The notes under the pieces: generated by a model | The model's database searches: none | What the model saw: the letters and a program-made list of their open reading frames with translations, nothing else | Told to the model about the DNA's origin: nothing | Made by a program: the position numbers and the translations under genes | From: CAYLKS01 sp964384205 [NCBI: uncultured bacterium] | Lineage (GTDB): Bacteria; JAGOEH01 | Direction: 5' to 3' | Length of the DNA: 63,011 nucleotides | Assembly: GCA_964384205.1 (NCBI GenBank) | Contig: CAYLKS010000011.1 | Location: 1 to 63,011, forward strand | Part shown: in pieces, positions 8,706 through 17,337 of the stretch | Layout: each line of letters opens with the position of its first letter | How positions within the stretch are numbered: position 1 is the stretch's first letter

Positions 8706-11333
8706 ATGAAATTTATATGGTTTTTTGTTGGGCTGTTTTTTTTGCATGTAGTATTATTTGCAGATATTTATCAACTTGATAATAATAAGTTAGAGTTAAA
8801 AGTTCATATTAAGAATAAAAAGTTAGCGTCTTTTGAAGTTATACAGAAAGAGAAGGGGTATAAATTATGCAGTGATGGAAATTTTGCATTAGATTTTGTT
8901 TGGAATGATTGGAGTGCACCGGGGAAAATTCATAATGCAGATGTAAATATTGTACTAAAAGCAGAAGATTTTGATTTTGTAAAAAAAGAAAATAGAAATA
9001 TTAATGGGGAAAAGATATTAGATTTATATTTTCAGTCTAACTGGCGATGGTATTATCCGTTAAAAATTCGGGTAAGTTATAAATTATCATCAAATGAGGC
9101 ATTTTATTTTCAGAAACAAATATCGGTTATGGCTCCTAAAGAAGGTGGTAATTTTTTAAGAAAAGTTTATGTAATTAATGAAAAAATCAAAGTAGATGAT
9201 AAGAAAGTTAATGTTTTAAAGGAAGGTGGATTTGGAGAACCTATAGCTTTTATTATTGATAATTCATGGGGCGTTTTTTCGGGTATGGAAGTTGCTACTG
9301 CAACTAATAAATTTAAGAGAGTTTGCGATAAATATGTTATTATTAAAGAGTTTAACTATGTTGGAAAAGAAATTGGAAATCAATGGTATAAAAGTGATTG
9401 GGCTGTTGTTGGCTTGACTCCTAATAGATATGTTAGAAATTGGTTTGATAAATATCTGGATTATGTGAGAGTAGCTCCTCTTAAACCATATACATTATAT
9501 AATAGCTGGTATGATGTTAGATCTGCTATTTATGTGAAAGATACAAATGATATAATGAATGAAAAAAATCTTTTTAGAATAATTTCTGATTTTAAAAGAG
9601 AAATGATTGATAAAAATAATATAAAGCTTGATGCTTTTGTACTTGATGATGGCTGGGATATTTATGAAAGTGATTGGGAATTAAGAAAAAAGGAATTTCC
9701 AAATGGATTATTGCCAATTGCTGAAAAGGCAGAAAAGGAGCTTGGTTCTACTTTGGGAATTTGGTTTGGCCCCACAGGTGGATATTCTTTTAGAGATAAA
9801 AGAATAGATTGGATGAAGAATCATGGTTATGAGGTAACTAAAAATAGAATGCTTTGTCTGGCAGGTAAAAATTATAGTAAATTATTCACAAAGAGAGTAG
9901 TTGATTTTGTCAAAAATGATAAAGTTGGGTATTTTAAATGGGATGGTATACAGTTTTCCTGTAGTGATCCTACGCATGGTCATCCTGTTGGAATTTATTC
10001 AAGAAATGCTGTTTTTAATTCATTAGCAGCTATATGTGACACTGTAAGAAAATTGAATCCGGACATATTTTTGAATATTACTTCAGGCACATGGTTATCT
10101 CCATGGTGGACAAAACTTGCAAATACAATATGGATGCAGGGTGGAGACTATGGATGGAGTGATGTTCCTTCTATTAGTAAAAGAGATGCAGCAATTACTT
10201 ACAGAGATATGGTTTTGTATGAAGATTTTGGAATTAATAAGTCATGGTTTCCTATTGCTAATTTGATGACTCATGGTATTATTAAAGGGCATTTGCAAAA
10301 ATTAGGAGGTGAAGCAGAACCTCTTGATAAATTTACAGATAACGCTATTCTTTATTTTGCACGTGGTGTTACTATGTATGAAATTTATATATCTCCTAAT
10401 TTGTTAACAAATGATGAATGGTATGCTATAAGCCAATCTTTAAAATGGGCTAGAGAAAATTTTGATATATTAAAAAATACCAGAAGAATAGGTGGTAATC
10501 CTAACAATAGAGAACCTTATGGCTATGTCCATTTTAATGGTAGTGATGGTATTATTGCATTGAGAAATCCTTTTATTTTAGAGAAAAATTTTGAGGTAAA
10601 ATTGTTACCAGAGTATGGTATTGATTCTACTGCAAAATCTTTGGTTGTGGAACAGATTTATCCAAAAAGAATGATTTTGCCTGATTTCTATTCAGCAGGC
10701 TCTGTTGTTTCTTTTAATTTATCCGGATATGAAACTGCTATTTATAAAATCTATCCTGTTGATAATGCAAAAGTGCCTTTAGTTTCTGGTGTATATTTTG
10801 ATGATAGATTAGAGAATGGAGTTTATTCTATAGATGTTTTTGGAGCAGTAGATGAGGTTAAGGTATTAAATGCTTATAAGTTTAATAATGTTAAAATCCC
10901 TGAGGTTTCAAAGATTGACACTACTATTTATAATAATTTTAAACTAATCAAAAAAAGTAAAAATAAGATAAAATTTAGTTGTAATTTGTTAGCAGATAGT
11001 GCACAATTTGCATTTCTTTATGAAAATAGTGATAGCAAAGCTTTGCCAAAATTTACACTAAAGGTGAATGGTAAAAAAGTTAAATATGGTAGTTCTCAAC
11101 AAAAGAATAAATGGGAATGGTTGTTGTATAATTTGAACAAAGGGAACAATGTAATAGAAGTTCAGATTTCTAAAAATCCTTCAAAAGAATTTTCTTTTAA
11201 TGGGTGGTTAATAGGTTATAAAAAGCTGGATAAAAGTTCTATTGAGGTTAGAACAGACTTAAAGAAATTGCCGGAATTACCGCCTGTGCCATATAAGAAA
11301 AATGTTGTTAGATTTATTGAACAGCTATTTTAA
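8706..11333 (+). CDS. Secreted clan GH-D glycosidase (alpha-galactosidase-like)
   Basis: An 875-residue exported glycoside hydrolase with a signal peptide at about 1-20. Residues 20-260 look like an N-terminal beta-sandwich. The (beta/alpha)8 barrel follows with VLDDGWD near residue 314, GIWFGPTGG near 351 and YFKWDGIQ with the presumed nucleophile near Asp412. The segment QGGDYGWSD near 482 could hold the acid/base Asp. This order (DDGW, then KWD, then a later Asp) is that of GH36/GH27-type enzymes. A beta-rich C-terminal region of about 250 residues may be a binding module. Sequence outside the motifs is far from classical alpha-galactosidases, so the substrate is open. It probably acts in the periplasm or at the surface. 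It is last in a run with the epimerase and is followed by a terminator. Confidence 0.65.
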   Translation: MKFIWFFVGLFFLHVVLFADIYQLDNNKLELKVHIKNKKLASFEVIQKEKGYKLCSDGNFALDFVWNDWSAPGKIHNADVNIVLKAEDFDFVKKENRNINGEKILDLYFQSNWRWYYPLKIRVSYKLSSNEAFYFQKQISVMAPKEGGNFLRKVYVINEKIKVDDKKVNVLKEGGFGEPIAFIIDNSWGVFSGMEVATATNKFKRVCDKYVIIKEFNYVGKEIGNQWYKSDWAVVGLTPNRYVRNWFDKYLDYVRVAPLKPYTLYNSWYDVRSAIYVKDTNDIMNEKNLFRIISDFKREMIDKNNIKLDAFVLDDGWDIYESDWELRKKEFPNGLLPIAEKAEKELGSTLGIWFGPTGGYSFRDKRIDWMKNHGYEVTKNRMLCLAGKNYSKLFTKRVVDFVKNDKVGYFKWDGIQFSCSDPTHGHPVGIYSRNAVFNSLAAICDTVRKLNPDIFLNITSGTWLSPWWTKLANTIWMQGGDYGWSDVPSISKRDAAITYRDMVLYEDFGINKSWFPIANLMTHGIIKGHLQKLGGEAEPLDKFTDNAILYFARGVTMYEIYISPNLLTNDEWYAISQSLKWARENFDILKNTRRIGGNPNNREPYGYVHFNGSDGIIALRNPFILEKNFEVKLLPEYGIDSTAKSLVVEQIYPKRMILPDFYSAGSVVSFNLSGYETAIYKIYPVDNAKVPLVSGVYFDDRLENGVYSIDVFGAVDEVKVLNAYKFNNVKIPEVSKIDTTIYNNFKLIKKSKNKIKFSCNLLADSAQFAFLYENSDSKALPKFTLKVNGKKVKYGSSQQKNKWEWLLYNLNKGNNVIEVQISKNPSKEFSFNGWLIGYKKLDKSSIEVRTDLKKLPELPPVPYKKNVVRFIEQLF

Positions 11334-11359
11334 TAAATAATATTAAAATACTACATTAT

Positions 11360-11393
11360 AAAGGAGGTGTATTTTAAATACGCCTCCTTTTTT
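11360..11393 (+). terminator. Terminator between convergent genes
   Basis: An inverted repeat (AAAGGAGGTGTATTT against AAATACGCCTCCTTT, one wobble) is followed by TTT on the plus strand. It stops the glycosidase unit. It may also help stop pyrD on the other strand, although the T run there is poor. Confidence 0.75.
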
Positions 11394-11406
11394 AGTTAAG
11401 AATTTT

Positions 11407-12324
11407 TTAGGAATTTGCTATACCTATAATATTGTAAATATTGGGATAATTGTTATCTTTTAAATATTTTTCTAATTCTTTTATTAGTTTTATAACAATA
11501 TCAGGAAAACGGAAAAGAATTGTTCCTAATTGTATTGCGGTTGCTCCTGCCATTAAGAATTCAATTACATCATTGATATTGCTAATGCCTCCGACTCCGA
11601 TTATAGGAATATTTTTATATTTTTCGTAAACTTTATATATTCTAAGTAGTGCCATTGGTCTTATAGCGGGGCCGGATAGTCCAGCCTGGATGTTTTTAAA
11701 ATGAGGTTTTTTAGTTTTAATATTTATAGACATTCCAAGAAATGTGTTAACAAGAGTTAGTGCATCAGAGCCTGCTTCAATAGCTGCTGATGATGGTTTT
11801 AAAATATCTGTTACATTGGGTGTTAGTTTTGTTATTATGATTTTGTTAGTAATTTTTTTAGTTTCTGAGATCAGTTGGTAGATAGTTTCTGGTTCTATGC
11901 CGAAATGTACTCCTCCTTTTTTGACATTTGGGCAAGAAACATTTATTTCATAGGCTTTTATTAATGAGAGATTATTTGTAATATCAATTAATTTTTTATA
12001 CTCATCTATAGAGTTACCAGCAATACTTAATATAATAGGAGGCAAATTATCAATTTTTTCATATTCGGGATATATTTTTTTGATAAAATATTCTATACCT
12101 GGATTAGCAAGTCCTATAGAATTTAATAATCCAGAGGGAGTTTCAATCAGTCTTGGCGGATTGTTCCCTTCTCTTGGTTCAAGAGTGGTGGTTTTAGTTA
12201 AAATGGCACCCCATTTTGTAATATCATATATTTTTTTTGCTTCCAATCCATAGTTAAAGCAACCTGAAGCAGGAATAAAAGGATTTTTTAAGTTTAGATT
12301 TTTAATTTTTATATTTAAGTTCAT
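11407..12324 (-). CDS. pyrD: Dihydroorotate dehydrogenase, class 1B catalytic subunit
   Basis: A 305-residue FMN enzyme that oxidises dihydroorotate to orotate in pyrimidine synthesis, in the cytoplasm. The N terminus NPFIPASGCFNYG and the substrate loop NSIGLANPG are class 1. The catalytic base is Cys131 in NVSCPNVK, which points to class 1 rather than the membrane class 2 with Ser. The C-terminal phosphate/FMN site is GVGGISN and GATAIQLGT. Class 1B enzymes normally need PyrK (FAD, 2Fe-2S) to pass electrons to NAD, and no pyrK is in this window. It lies 10 bases after the diguanylate cyclase gene and is probably co-transcribed. Its own ribosome-binding site is weak. Confidence 0.92.
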   Translation of the reverse strand: MNLNIKIKNLNLKNPFIPASGCFNYGLEAKKIYDITKWGAILTKTTTLEPREGNNPPRLIETPSGLLNSIGLANPGIEYFIKKIYPEYEKIDNLPPIILSIAGNSIDEYKKLIDITNNLSLIKAYEINVSCPNVKKGGVHFGIEPETIYQLISETKKITNKIIITKLTPNVTDILKPSSAAIEAGSDALTLVNTFLGMSINIKTKKPHFKNIQAGLSGPAIRPMALLRIYKVYEKYKNIPIIGVGGISNINDVIEFLMAGATAIQLGTILFRFPDIVIKLIKELEKYLKDNNYPNIYNIIGIANS

Positions 12325-12334
12325 TAATTATCTT

Positions 12335-13498
12335 TTAGTCTTTTGCTATATAGAAGAAGTTTTTGCCTTTCGATTTAGCTATTTTTAAATAATCCATAGC
12401 TTTGCTTACGAGTTTTTCAGGATATGATTCATTTTTATATTCGACTAATGCACCTGTAATAGATACATCTATTATATCATTTTCTTTTAAGCCGGATATT
12501 TGTTTTATTTCTTCTATTCTGCGTTCATCTAATAGATATACCATATCTTTAAATGAGAATTTACCCATTATGAGATTTAATAATTTATTACAAATTTCAG
12601 TTGCTTCTTGCAGCGATGTTTGGGGTAGAATAGCCATAAATTCATCTCCCCCAATTCTTGCAACAGTATCAGTTTTTCTAAAGCTTAATTTCAATATTTG
12701 AGAAATTGTTTTGAGAATCATATCTCCATTCCAATGACCGAATAATTCGTTATAATATTTTAAATTGTCAACATCTATTGCTACTAAAACTAAATTTTTT
12801 GGAATAGAACCATTGCGTTGAAGTCTTTTTACTCTTTCTAATTCTTTTTCTAATTCTTCATAGAATTTTTGAGTATTGTTGAGTTCTGTTAATAAATCGA
12901 TTGTGGACAACCGCTCTAATGTTTTATTTTTTTCAACGATTTCTTTTGTGCGTTCAATTACTAATTTTTCCAGATTTTCCACATATTCTTGATTTTGTTT
13001 ATTTAAGATCCATTTTTCAGTTAGGTTGAGTGCTAATTGTTTTATTTCTTCTACATCAAATGGTTTTTTCAAGAATAATAATTTACTTGGGCCGCCAATA
13101 TATTCTATAATTTCTGAGCAAAGATGGTCAGAAAATGCTGTAACGATAACTATTTCAATATCTTGATCGATTTCTCTTATTCTTTTAGCAGTTTCTTTTC
13201 CATCTATTCCAGGAGGCATTCTCATATCTATGAAAGCAACCATATAAGGATTTTTTTCTTCTAAAGATTTTTTAACAAGTTCAACCCCTTCTATTCCTTG
13301 AGAGGCACAATCTACATAATATTCTTCTTGAGGAGTAGATTCTTCGGAAGTTGTTTCATCTTCTTTTTCATCACTGAATAATTCATTTTCTAATAGATCT
13401 AACGCATTGGTTTGGGTATTTTTTTGTTTTGTTAAAATTTGAAGATATACATCTCTAATATCTTTTTGATCATCAATAACTAATATTTTCCTTCTCAT
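12335..13498 (-). CDS. Response regulator with GGDEF diguanylate cyclase domain
   Basis: A 387-residue two-domain signalling protein. The receiver domain (about 1-160) has the acidic pair Asp9-Asp10, phospho-acceptor Asp91 in FIDMRMP, Thr120 and Lys in FLKKPF. Between the first helix and the second strand it carries an extra acidic segment (about residues 26-58). A coiled coil at about 165-198 leads into the GGDEF domain at 200-385. Its active site is intact: IDVDNLKYYN, GHWNGD and GGDEF at 283-287. The product-inhibition site RxxD (Arg274-Asp277) sits five residues upstream, so it should make cyclic di-GMP with feedback control. No partner kinase lies next to it. A consensus promoter is directly upstream, and pyrD follows at 10 bases. 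Confidence 0.9.
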   Translation of the reverse strand: MRRKILVIDDQKDIRDVYLQILTKQKNTQTNALDLLENELFSDEKEDETTSEESTPQEEYYVDCASQGIEGVELVKKSLEEKNPYMVAFIDMRMPPGIDGKETAKRIREIDQDIEIVIVTAFSDHLCSEIIEYIGGPSKLLFLKKPFDVEEIKQLALNLTEKWILNKQNQEYVENLEKLVIERTKEIVEKNKTLERLSTIDLLTELNNTQKFYEELEKELERVKRLQRNGSIPKNLVLVAIDVDNLKYYNELFGHWNGDMILKTISQILKLSFRKTDTVARIGGDEFMAILPQTSLQEATEICNKLLNLIMGKFSFKDMVYLLDERRIEEIKQISGLKENDIIDVSITGALVEYKNESYPEKLVSKAMDYLKIAKSKGKNFFYIAKD

Positions 13499-13519
13499 AT
13501 TTTTCTCCTTGTTATGTTA

Positions 13520-13548
13520 ATTATAATGAATAAAAAAAAAGTTGTCAA
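13520..13548 (-). promoter_or_regulatory. Consensus sigma70-like promoter of the REC-GGDEF/pyrD unit
   Basis: Read on the minus strand, TTGACA (13548-13543), 17 bases and TATAAT (13525-13520) form a perfect consensus promoter. AAGGAG (13508-13503) then precedes the ATG at 13498. Confidence 0.8.
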
Positions 13549-13583
13549 TAAAGAAAAAAAAATTATTATATTAAAAATATACC

Positions 13584-13612
13584 TTGACTTTTATATAGTT
13601 GTTTATTAAATT
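13584..13612 (+). promoter_or_regulatory. Promoter of the oad operon
   Basis: TTGACT at 13584-13589, a 17-base spacer and TAAATT at 13607-13612 lie 26 bases before the oadG start. The site diverges from the minus-strand promoter at 13520-13548. Confidence 0.6.
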
Positions 13613-13638
13613 GTCAGATTCATTCAAAGGAGTAGTTT

Positions 13639-13896
13639 ATGCTTTTAGATGGGCTTTTATTGTTGTTTTTAGGAATGTTTATCGTGTTTTTATTTTTATC
13701 TATTATTTTTGTTTCAATAAAGGTTTTGTCTTCTCTATTATTTAGATTTTCTTTAGTAGGAGAAGAGGTAAGTAAAGCAAATATAAAAACAGATGTTTTT
13801 GTTAGTAAGGGAAGTAGAAGTTATAATGACGGTGAGGAGAAAGTATTACCTGTGATTATGGCAGCAGTATCTTACTATTTTAAAAAAAATAATTAA
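13639..13896 (+). CDS. oadG: Oxaloacetate decarboxylase gamma subunit (OadG-like)
   Basis: An 85-residue membrane protein with one long N-terminal transmembrane segment (about residues 3-33) and a polar C-terminal tail, the layout of the small subunit of sodium-pumping decarboxylases. In the known complex it holds the alpha and beta subunits together. Here it is first in the order gamma-alpha-beta. The tail ends in VMAAVSYYFKKN, close to the IAAISAAV pattern of the family. The TAA stop runs into an ATG (TAATG), but the next gene probably starts at 13908 rather than at that ATG. AAAGGAG precedes the start. Identification rests as much on the neighbours as on the sequence. Confidence 0.8.
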   Translation: MLLDGLLLLFLGMFIVFLFLSIIFVSIKVLSSLLFRFSLVGEEVSKANIKTDVFVSKGSRSYNDGEEKVLPVIMAAVSYYFKKNN

Positions 13897-13907
13897 TGGA
13901 GGCTGAT

Positions 13908-15752
13908 ATGTCATTAAAAAAAATATTGTTTATGGATACTTCTTTTAGAGATGGTTTTCAATCAGTATTTGGAGCGAGGGTAAAAACAGAAGATTTTTTA
14001 CCAGCATTGGAGGCTTCTGTTGAAGCTGGAATAACTCATTTTGAGTCTGGTGGCGGAGCAAGATTTCAAAGCTTGTTTTTTTATTGCAATGAGAGTGCTT
14101 TTGATATGATGGATAAATTCAGGGAAACAGTTGGTCCTGATGTAAATTTACAAACATTGGCAAGAGGTATAAATGTTGTTGGATTGTCTCAGCAGCCAAG
14201 AGATATTATTAAAATGCATGCTGAATTGTTTAAAAAACATGGAGTTACAACAATAAGAAATTTTGATGCATTGAATGATATTAGGAATTTAGAATATTCT
14301 GGTAAATGTATTCATGAAGCAGGATTAAAACATCAAATTACAATTACATTAATGGGATTACCCCCTGGAATAGTTGCTAATGGGGCACATTCTGCTGAAT
14401 TTTATATAGAAAAATTAAAAGAAATTCTGGATTCTGGTATTCCTTTTGATTCAATTGTTTTTAAAGATGCAAGTGGTACATGTCCACCTAATATTGTTTA
14501 CGAAACAGTCAAGAAAGCAAGAGATATTGTGGGGAACGATACTATATTGTGGTTTCATACTCATGATACAGCAGGATTGGGCACAACCTGTATTATGTCT
14601 GCTATTGAGGCAGGTATTGATGGTATTGATCTTGCAAAGTCTCCAGTTAGCGGTGGTACTTGTCAGCCTGATATTTTATCTGTATGGCATGCTTTAAAAC
14701 ATACTAATTATACATTAGATATTGATTATGAAAAAGTTTTGAAAGCTGAACGTGTTTTTGAATCGTGTATGGAAAAATATATGATGCCGCCTGAAGCAAA
14801 GCAAACATCACCTGTTATTGTGTTATCTCCAATGCCTGGTGGGGCGTTAACTGCTAATACTTTAATGATGAGAGATACTAATACATTGCATTTATATCCA
14901 AAGGTTATTCATGAAATGTCAGAAGTCGTTGCAAAAGGTGGTTTTGGAACAAGTGTGACACCTGTTTCGCAATTTTATTTTCAACAAGCATATATGAATG
15001 TTGTTCAGGGAAAATGGAAAAAAATAACAGATGGATACGGTAATATGGTATTGGGTTATTTTGGAAGAACTCCTCGTCAGCCAGATCCTGAAGTTGTTAA
15101 ATTAGCGTCGGAACAGCTTGGTAAGCCAGTTTTTGATGGTAATCCTATAGATATTTTAGAGCCAGGTATTCCTGCTGCTAAAAAGAAATTAGAAGAGAAT
15201 AAGTTGCCTGTAACTGATGAGAACATTTTTATTGTGGCAACGTGTAAAGAAAAAGGGCTTGCTTTCTTAAAAGGCGAATCAAAGGAATTGATTTATTATA
15301 AAGAAGAAGAAAAGAAAGAAACTAAAGCATCAGCTTCTGTATCTGCTCCTGCTAAGAGTACAGCAACAGTTGAGGAATTAATTGTAACCGTAGATGGAAG
15401 AGATTATAAGGTAATAGTAAGACCTTCCTCTATTAAAGAACTTCCACAGATTCAGTCTGTTAAAGAGGTTGCACAACAGGATGTAAAAAAAGAAACTTCA
15501 GCATCTGCATCATCTCCAGCATCTGGTTCTGGCGATGCAGAGGTTGTAACAGCTCCTTTATCCGGATTAGTTTTAAGAATAGAAAAACCAGCAGGGAGTG
15601 AGGTTGTAGAAGGTGAAACTGTAGTTGTTTTAGAAGCTATGAAGATGGAAACAGAAATAAAAGCTCATATTAGTGGAAAAGTAGGCAATGTGTTTGTTTC
15701 TGTGAATGATAGCGTAAAGGAAGGACAGCCTCTTTTTGAACTTATTGCCTAA
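13908..15752 (+). CDS. oadA: Oxaloacetate decarboxylase alpha subunit, carboxyltransferase plus biotin carrier
   Basis: A 614-residue cytoplasmic subunit that moves CO2 from oxaloacetate (or a related 2-oxo acid) to biotin. The carboxyltransferase barrel is at about 1-300 and the conserved PYC/OadA region at about 300-460. An Ala/Ser/Lys linker follows, then the biotinyl domain with EAMKMETE and biotin-bearing Lys579. Expected catalytic residues are present: DTSFRDG at the start, Lys in FKDASG, two His in FHTHDTAG, and Thr in SGGTCQP. Several motifs differ from classical OadA, where one expects RDAHQS, KDMSG and HCHATTG, so substrate preference is less certain. ATG 13908 is chosen for its GGAGG (13898-13902); an in-frame ATG at 13896 overlaps the oadG stop. 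Pyruvate carboxylase subunit B is the main alternative, but the oadG and oadB neighbours favour the pump. Confidence 0.87.
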   Translation: MSLKKILFMDTSFRDGFQSVFGARVKTEDFLPALEASVEAGITHFESGGGARFQSLFFYCNESAFDMMDKFRETVGPDVNLQTLARGINVVGLSQQPRDIIKMHAELFKKHGVTTIRNFDALNDIRNLEYSGKCIHEAGLKHQITITLMGLPPGIVANGAHSAEFYIEKLKEILDSGIPFDSIVFKDASGTCPPNIVYETVKKARDIVGNDTILWFHTHDTAGLGTTCIMSAIEAGIDGIDLAKSPVSGGTCQPDILSVWHALKHTNYTLDIDYEKVLKAERVFESCMEKYMMPPEAKQTSPVIVLSPMPGGALTANTLMMRDTNTLHLYPKVIHEMSEVVAKGGFGTSVTPVSQFYFQQAYMNVVQGKWKKITDGYGNMVLGYFGRTPRQPDPEVVKLASEQLGKPVFDGNPIDILEPGIPAAKKKLEENKLPVTDENIFIVATCKEKGLAFLKGESKELIYYKEEEKKETKASASVSAPAKSTATVEELIVTVDGRDYKVIVRPSSIKELPQIQSVKEVAQQDVKKETSASASSPASGSGDAEVVTAPLSGLVLRIEKPAGSEVVEGETVVVLEAMKMETEIKAHISGKVGNVFVSVNDSVKEGQPLFELIA

Positions 15753-15764
15753 TGGAGTATTTTT

Positions 15765-16991
15765 ATGAAAAATAGATTATTATTAATATTATTTGCTATA
15801 GCAGGCATAACTACTATATCTTATGCTAATATTGGTGGTGAGCCTACAATTGGCTCTCTTTCTGAATTATTTTATAAATTGTCTCAGAGTACAGGGATTT
15901 CTGCATTATCATGGCAGCAGGTTTTGATGATAGGTGTGGGATTTCTTTTAATTTATTTAGCAATTGGAAAGAAATTTGAACCATTATTATTGTTGCCCAT
16001 TGGATTTGGGGCAATTTTAACAAATATTCCATTAGCAGATATTTCTGGAGAACATGGATTTCTTGGTATGGTTACAAAAGTTGGTATAGATACAGAAATA
16101 TTTCCTTTAATTATCTTTATGGGAGTAGGAGCATTAACAGATTTTGGTCCTATGATTGCAAATCCTGTGACTTCATTATTGGGTGCAGCAGCTCAATTTG
16201 GAATATTTGGAACATTGATAGGAGCTATTGCTCTTAATTTAGTACCAGGTTTTAATTTTACTTTAAAGCAGGCGGCATCTATTGCAATAATAGGTGGAGC
16301 CGATGGGCCTACTTCTATTTATTTATCTGCGAAATTGGCACCTGAGATTATGGGAGCTATTGCAGTTGCGGCATATTCATATATGGCATTAGTGCCAATT
16401 ATATTACCTCCGATTATGAGATTGTTTACTACTAAAGAAGAACGTGCAACAAAGATGAAAACATTGAGACCTGTTTCGCAATTGGAAAAAATATTATTTC
16501 CATTATTATTATTATTGATATGTGCAATTTTATTGCCGACAGCGGCTCCATTGATTGGAATGCTTGCTTTTGGTAATTTGTTACGTGAGGCAGGAGTTGT
16601 AGAAAGGTTATCTAAAACAGCTCAAAATGAGCTAATAAATATAGTAACTATCTTTTTAGGATTAGGCGTTGGTTCTAAGTTAGCAGCTGATAAATTTTTA
16701 AAAATAGAAACATTAGGGATATTAGCACTGGGATTTTTTGCATTTTGTATTGGAACAGCAGCAGGGGTGCTTTTAGGTAAATTAATGTATAGATTATCAG
16801 GAAAGAAAATAAATCCATTAATTGGAGCAGCGGGCGTTTCTGCAGTTCCTATGGCTGCTCGAGTTGTAAATACAGTTGGTCAAAAAGAAAACCCCTCTAA
16901 TTTTCTTTTAATGCATGCAATGGGGCCTAATGTTTCGGGCGTGATTGGGTCCGCTGTTGCAGCAGGCGTACTCCTTGCTATTCTTGGATAA
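15765..16991 (+). CDS. oadB: Oxaloacetate decarboxylase beta subunit, Na+ pump
   Basis: A 408-residue integral membrane protein that decarboxylates carboxybiotin and exports sodium. It starts with a hydrophobic helix, then [13 protein letters not shown] with [21 protein letters not shown], the family's usual beginning. The sodium/carboxybiotin region [13 protein letters not shown] (about residues 177-189) contains the key Asp. The conserved [17 protein letters not shown] segment and the C-terminal [15 protein letters not shown] follow. Roughly ten hydrophobic helices are visible. It is the last gene of oadGAB, 12 bases after oadA, and is followed by a strong terminator. Together the three genes suggest fermentation of 2-oxo acids such as oxaloacetate with energy saved as a sodium gradient. 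Confidence 0.93.
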   Translation: MKNRLLLILFAIAGITTISYANIGGEPTIGSLSELFYKLSQSTGISALSWQQVLMIGVGFLLIYLAIGKKFEPLLLLPIGFGAILTNIPLADISGEHGFLGMVTKVGIDTEIFPLIIFMGVGALTDFGPMIANPVTSLLGAAAQFGIFGTLIGAIALNLVPGFNFTLKQAASIAIIGGADGPTSIYLSAKLAPEIMGAIAVAAYSYMALVPIILPPIMRLFTTKEERATKMKTLRPVSQLEKILFPLLLLLICAILLPTAAPLIGMLAFGNLLREAGVVERLSKTAQNELINIVTIFLGLGVGSKLAADKFLKIETLGILALGFFAFCIGTAAGVLLGKLMYRLSGKKINPLIGAAGVSAVPMAARVVNTVGQKENPSNFLLMHAMGPNVSGVIGSAVAAGVLLAILG

Positions 16992-16994
16992 TGA

Positions 16995-17035
16995 AAAAAG
17001 AGAAGCACTATTTTTTCTTTAGTGCTTCTCTTTTT
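16995..17035. terminator. Bidirectional terminator between convergent operons
   Basis: A perfect 16-base inverted repeat (16995-17010 with 17020-17035) with a nine-base loop starts with A5 and ends with T5, so it has a T run on both strands. The stop codon of the minus-strand gene (17008-17010) lies inside the stem. Confidence 0.9.
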
Positions 17036-17337
17036 GTTTTTAATTTTTTAATGATTTTTTGCCACATTGATATATATTCTTCAGGGTTTTTATCTGTTTT
17101 ATCTATAAAATCTAAAAATTCTTTTTGAGTTATATTATATTTTTTTAATAAACTATCTTTTTTTTGATTCAATAAATCAGGTTTGTTTAGATATTGTTCA
17201 GTGAGTAAGGATATTTCTACATATATTTCTATAAATTTTTCTGTTGTTAACCTGGATTTTAATCTGGATTGCTGAGAATAAGCATTTATATTTGAGAAAA
17301 ATAATAATATGAATATGATATATATAAGCCTTGTCAT
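17008..17337 (-). CDS. Small exported helical protein, function unknown
   Basis: A 109-residue protein with a signal peptide (about 1-21, ending near NAYSQQ). The mature part is Lys-rich and predicted helical, with TTEKFIEIYVEISLL, a KKYNITQKEF turn and DKNPEEYISMW. The pattern of two helices around a 'tpeef' turn resembles small periplasmic proteins seen in FCB genomes, but I cannot name a family with confidence. It is the last gene of the seven-gene minus-strand operon. Its ATG overlaps the stop of the lipid kinase gene by one base (TAATG), and GGAGG (17347-17343) is nearby. Translational coupling is likely. Confidence 0.65.
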   Translation of the reverse strand: MTRLIYIIFILLFFSNINAYSQQSRLKSRLTTEKFIEIYVEISLLTEQYLNKPDLLNQKKDSLLKKYNITQKEFLDFIDKTDKNPEEYISMWQKIIKKLKTKREALKKK

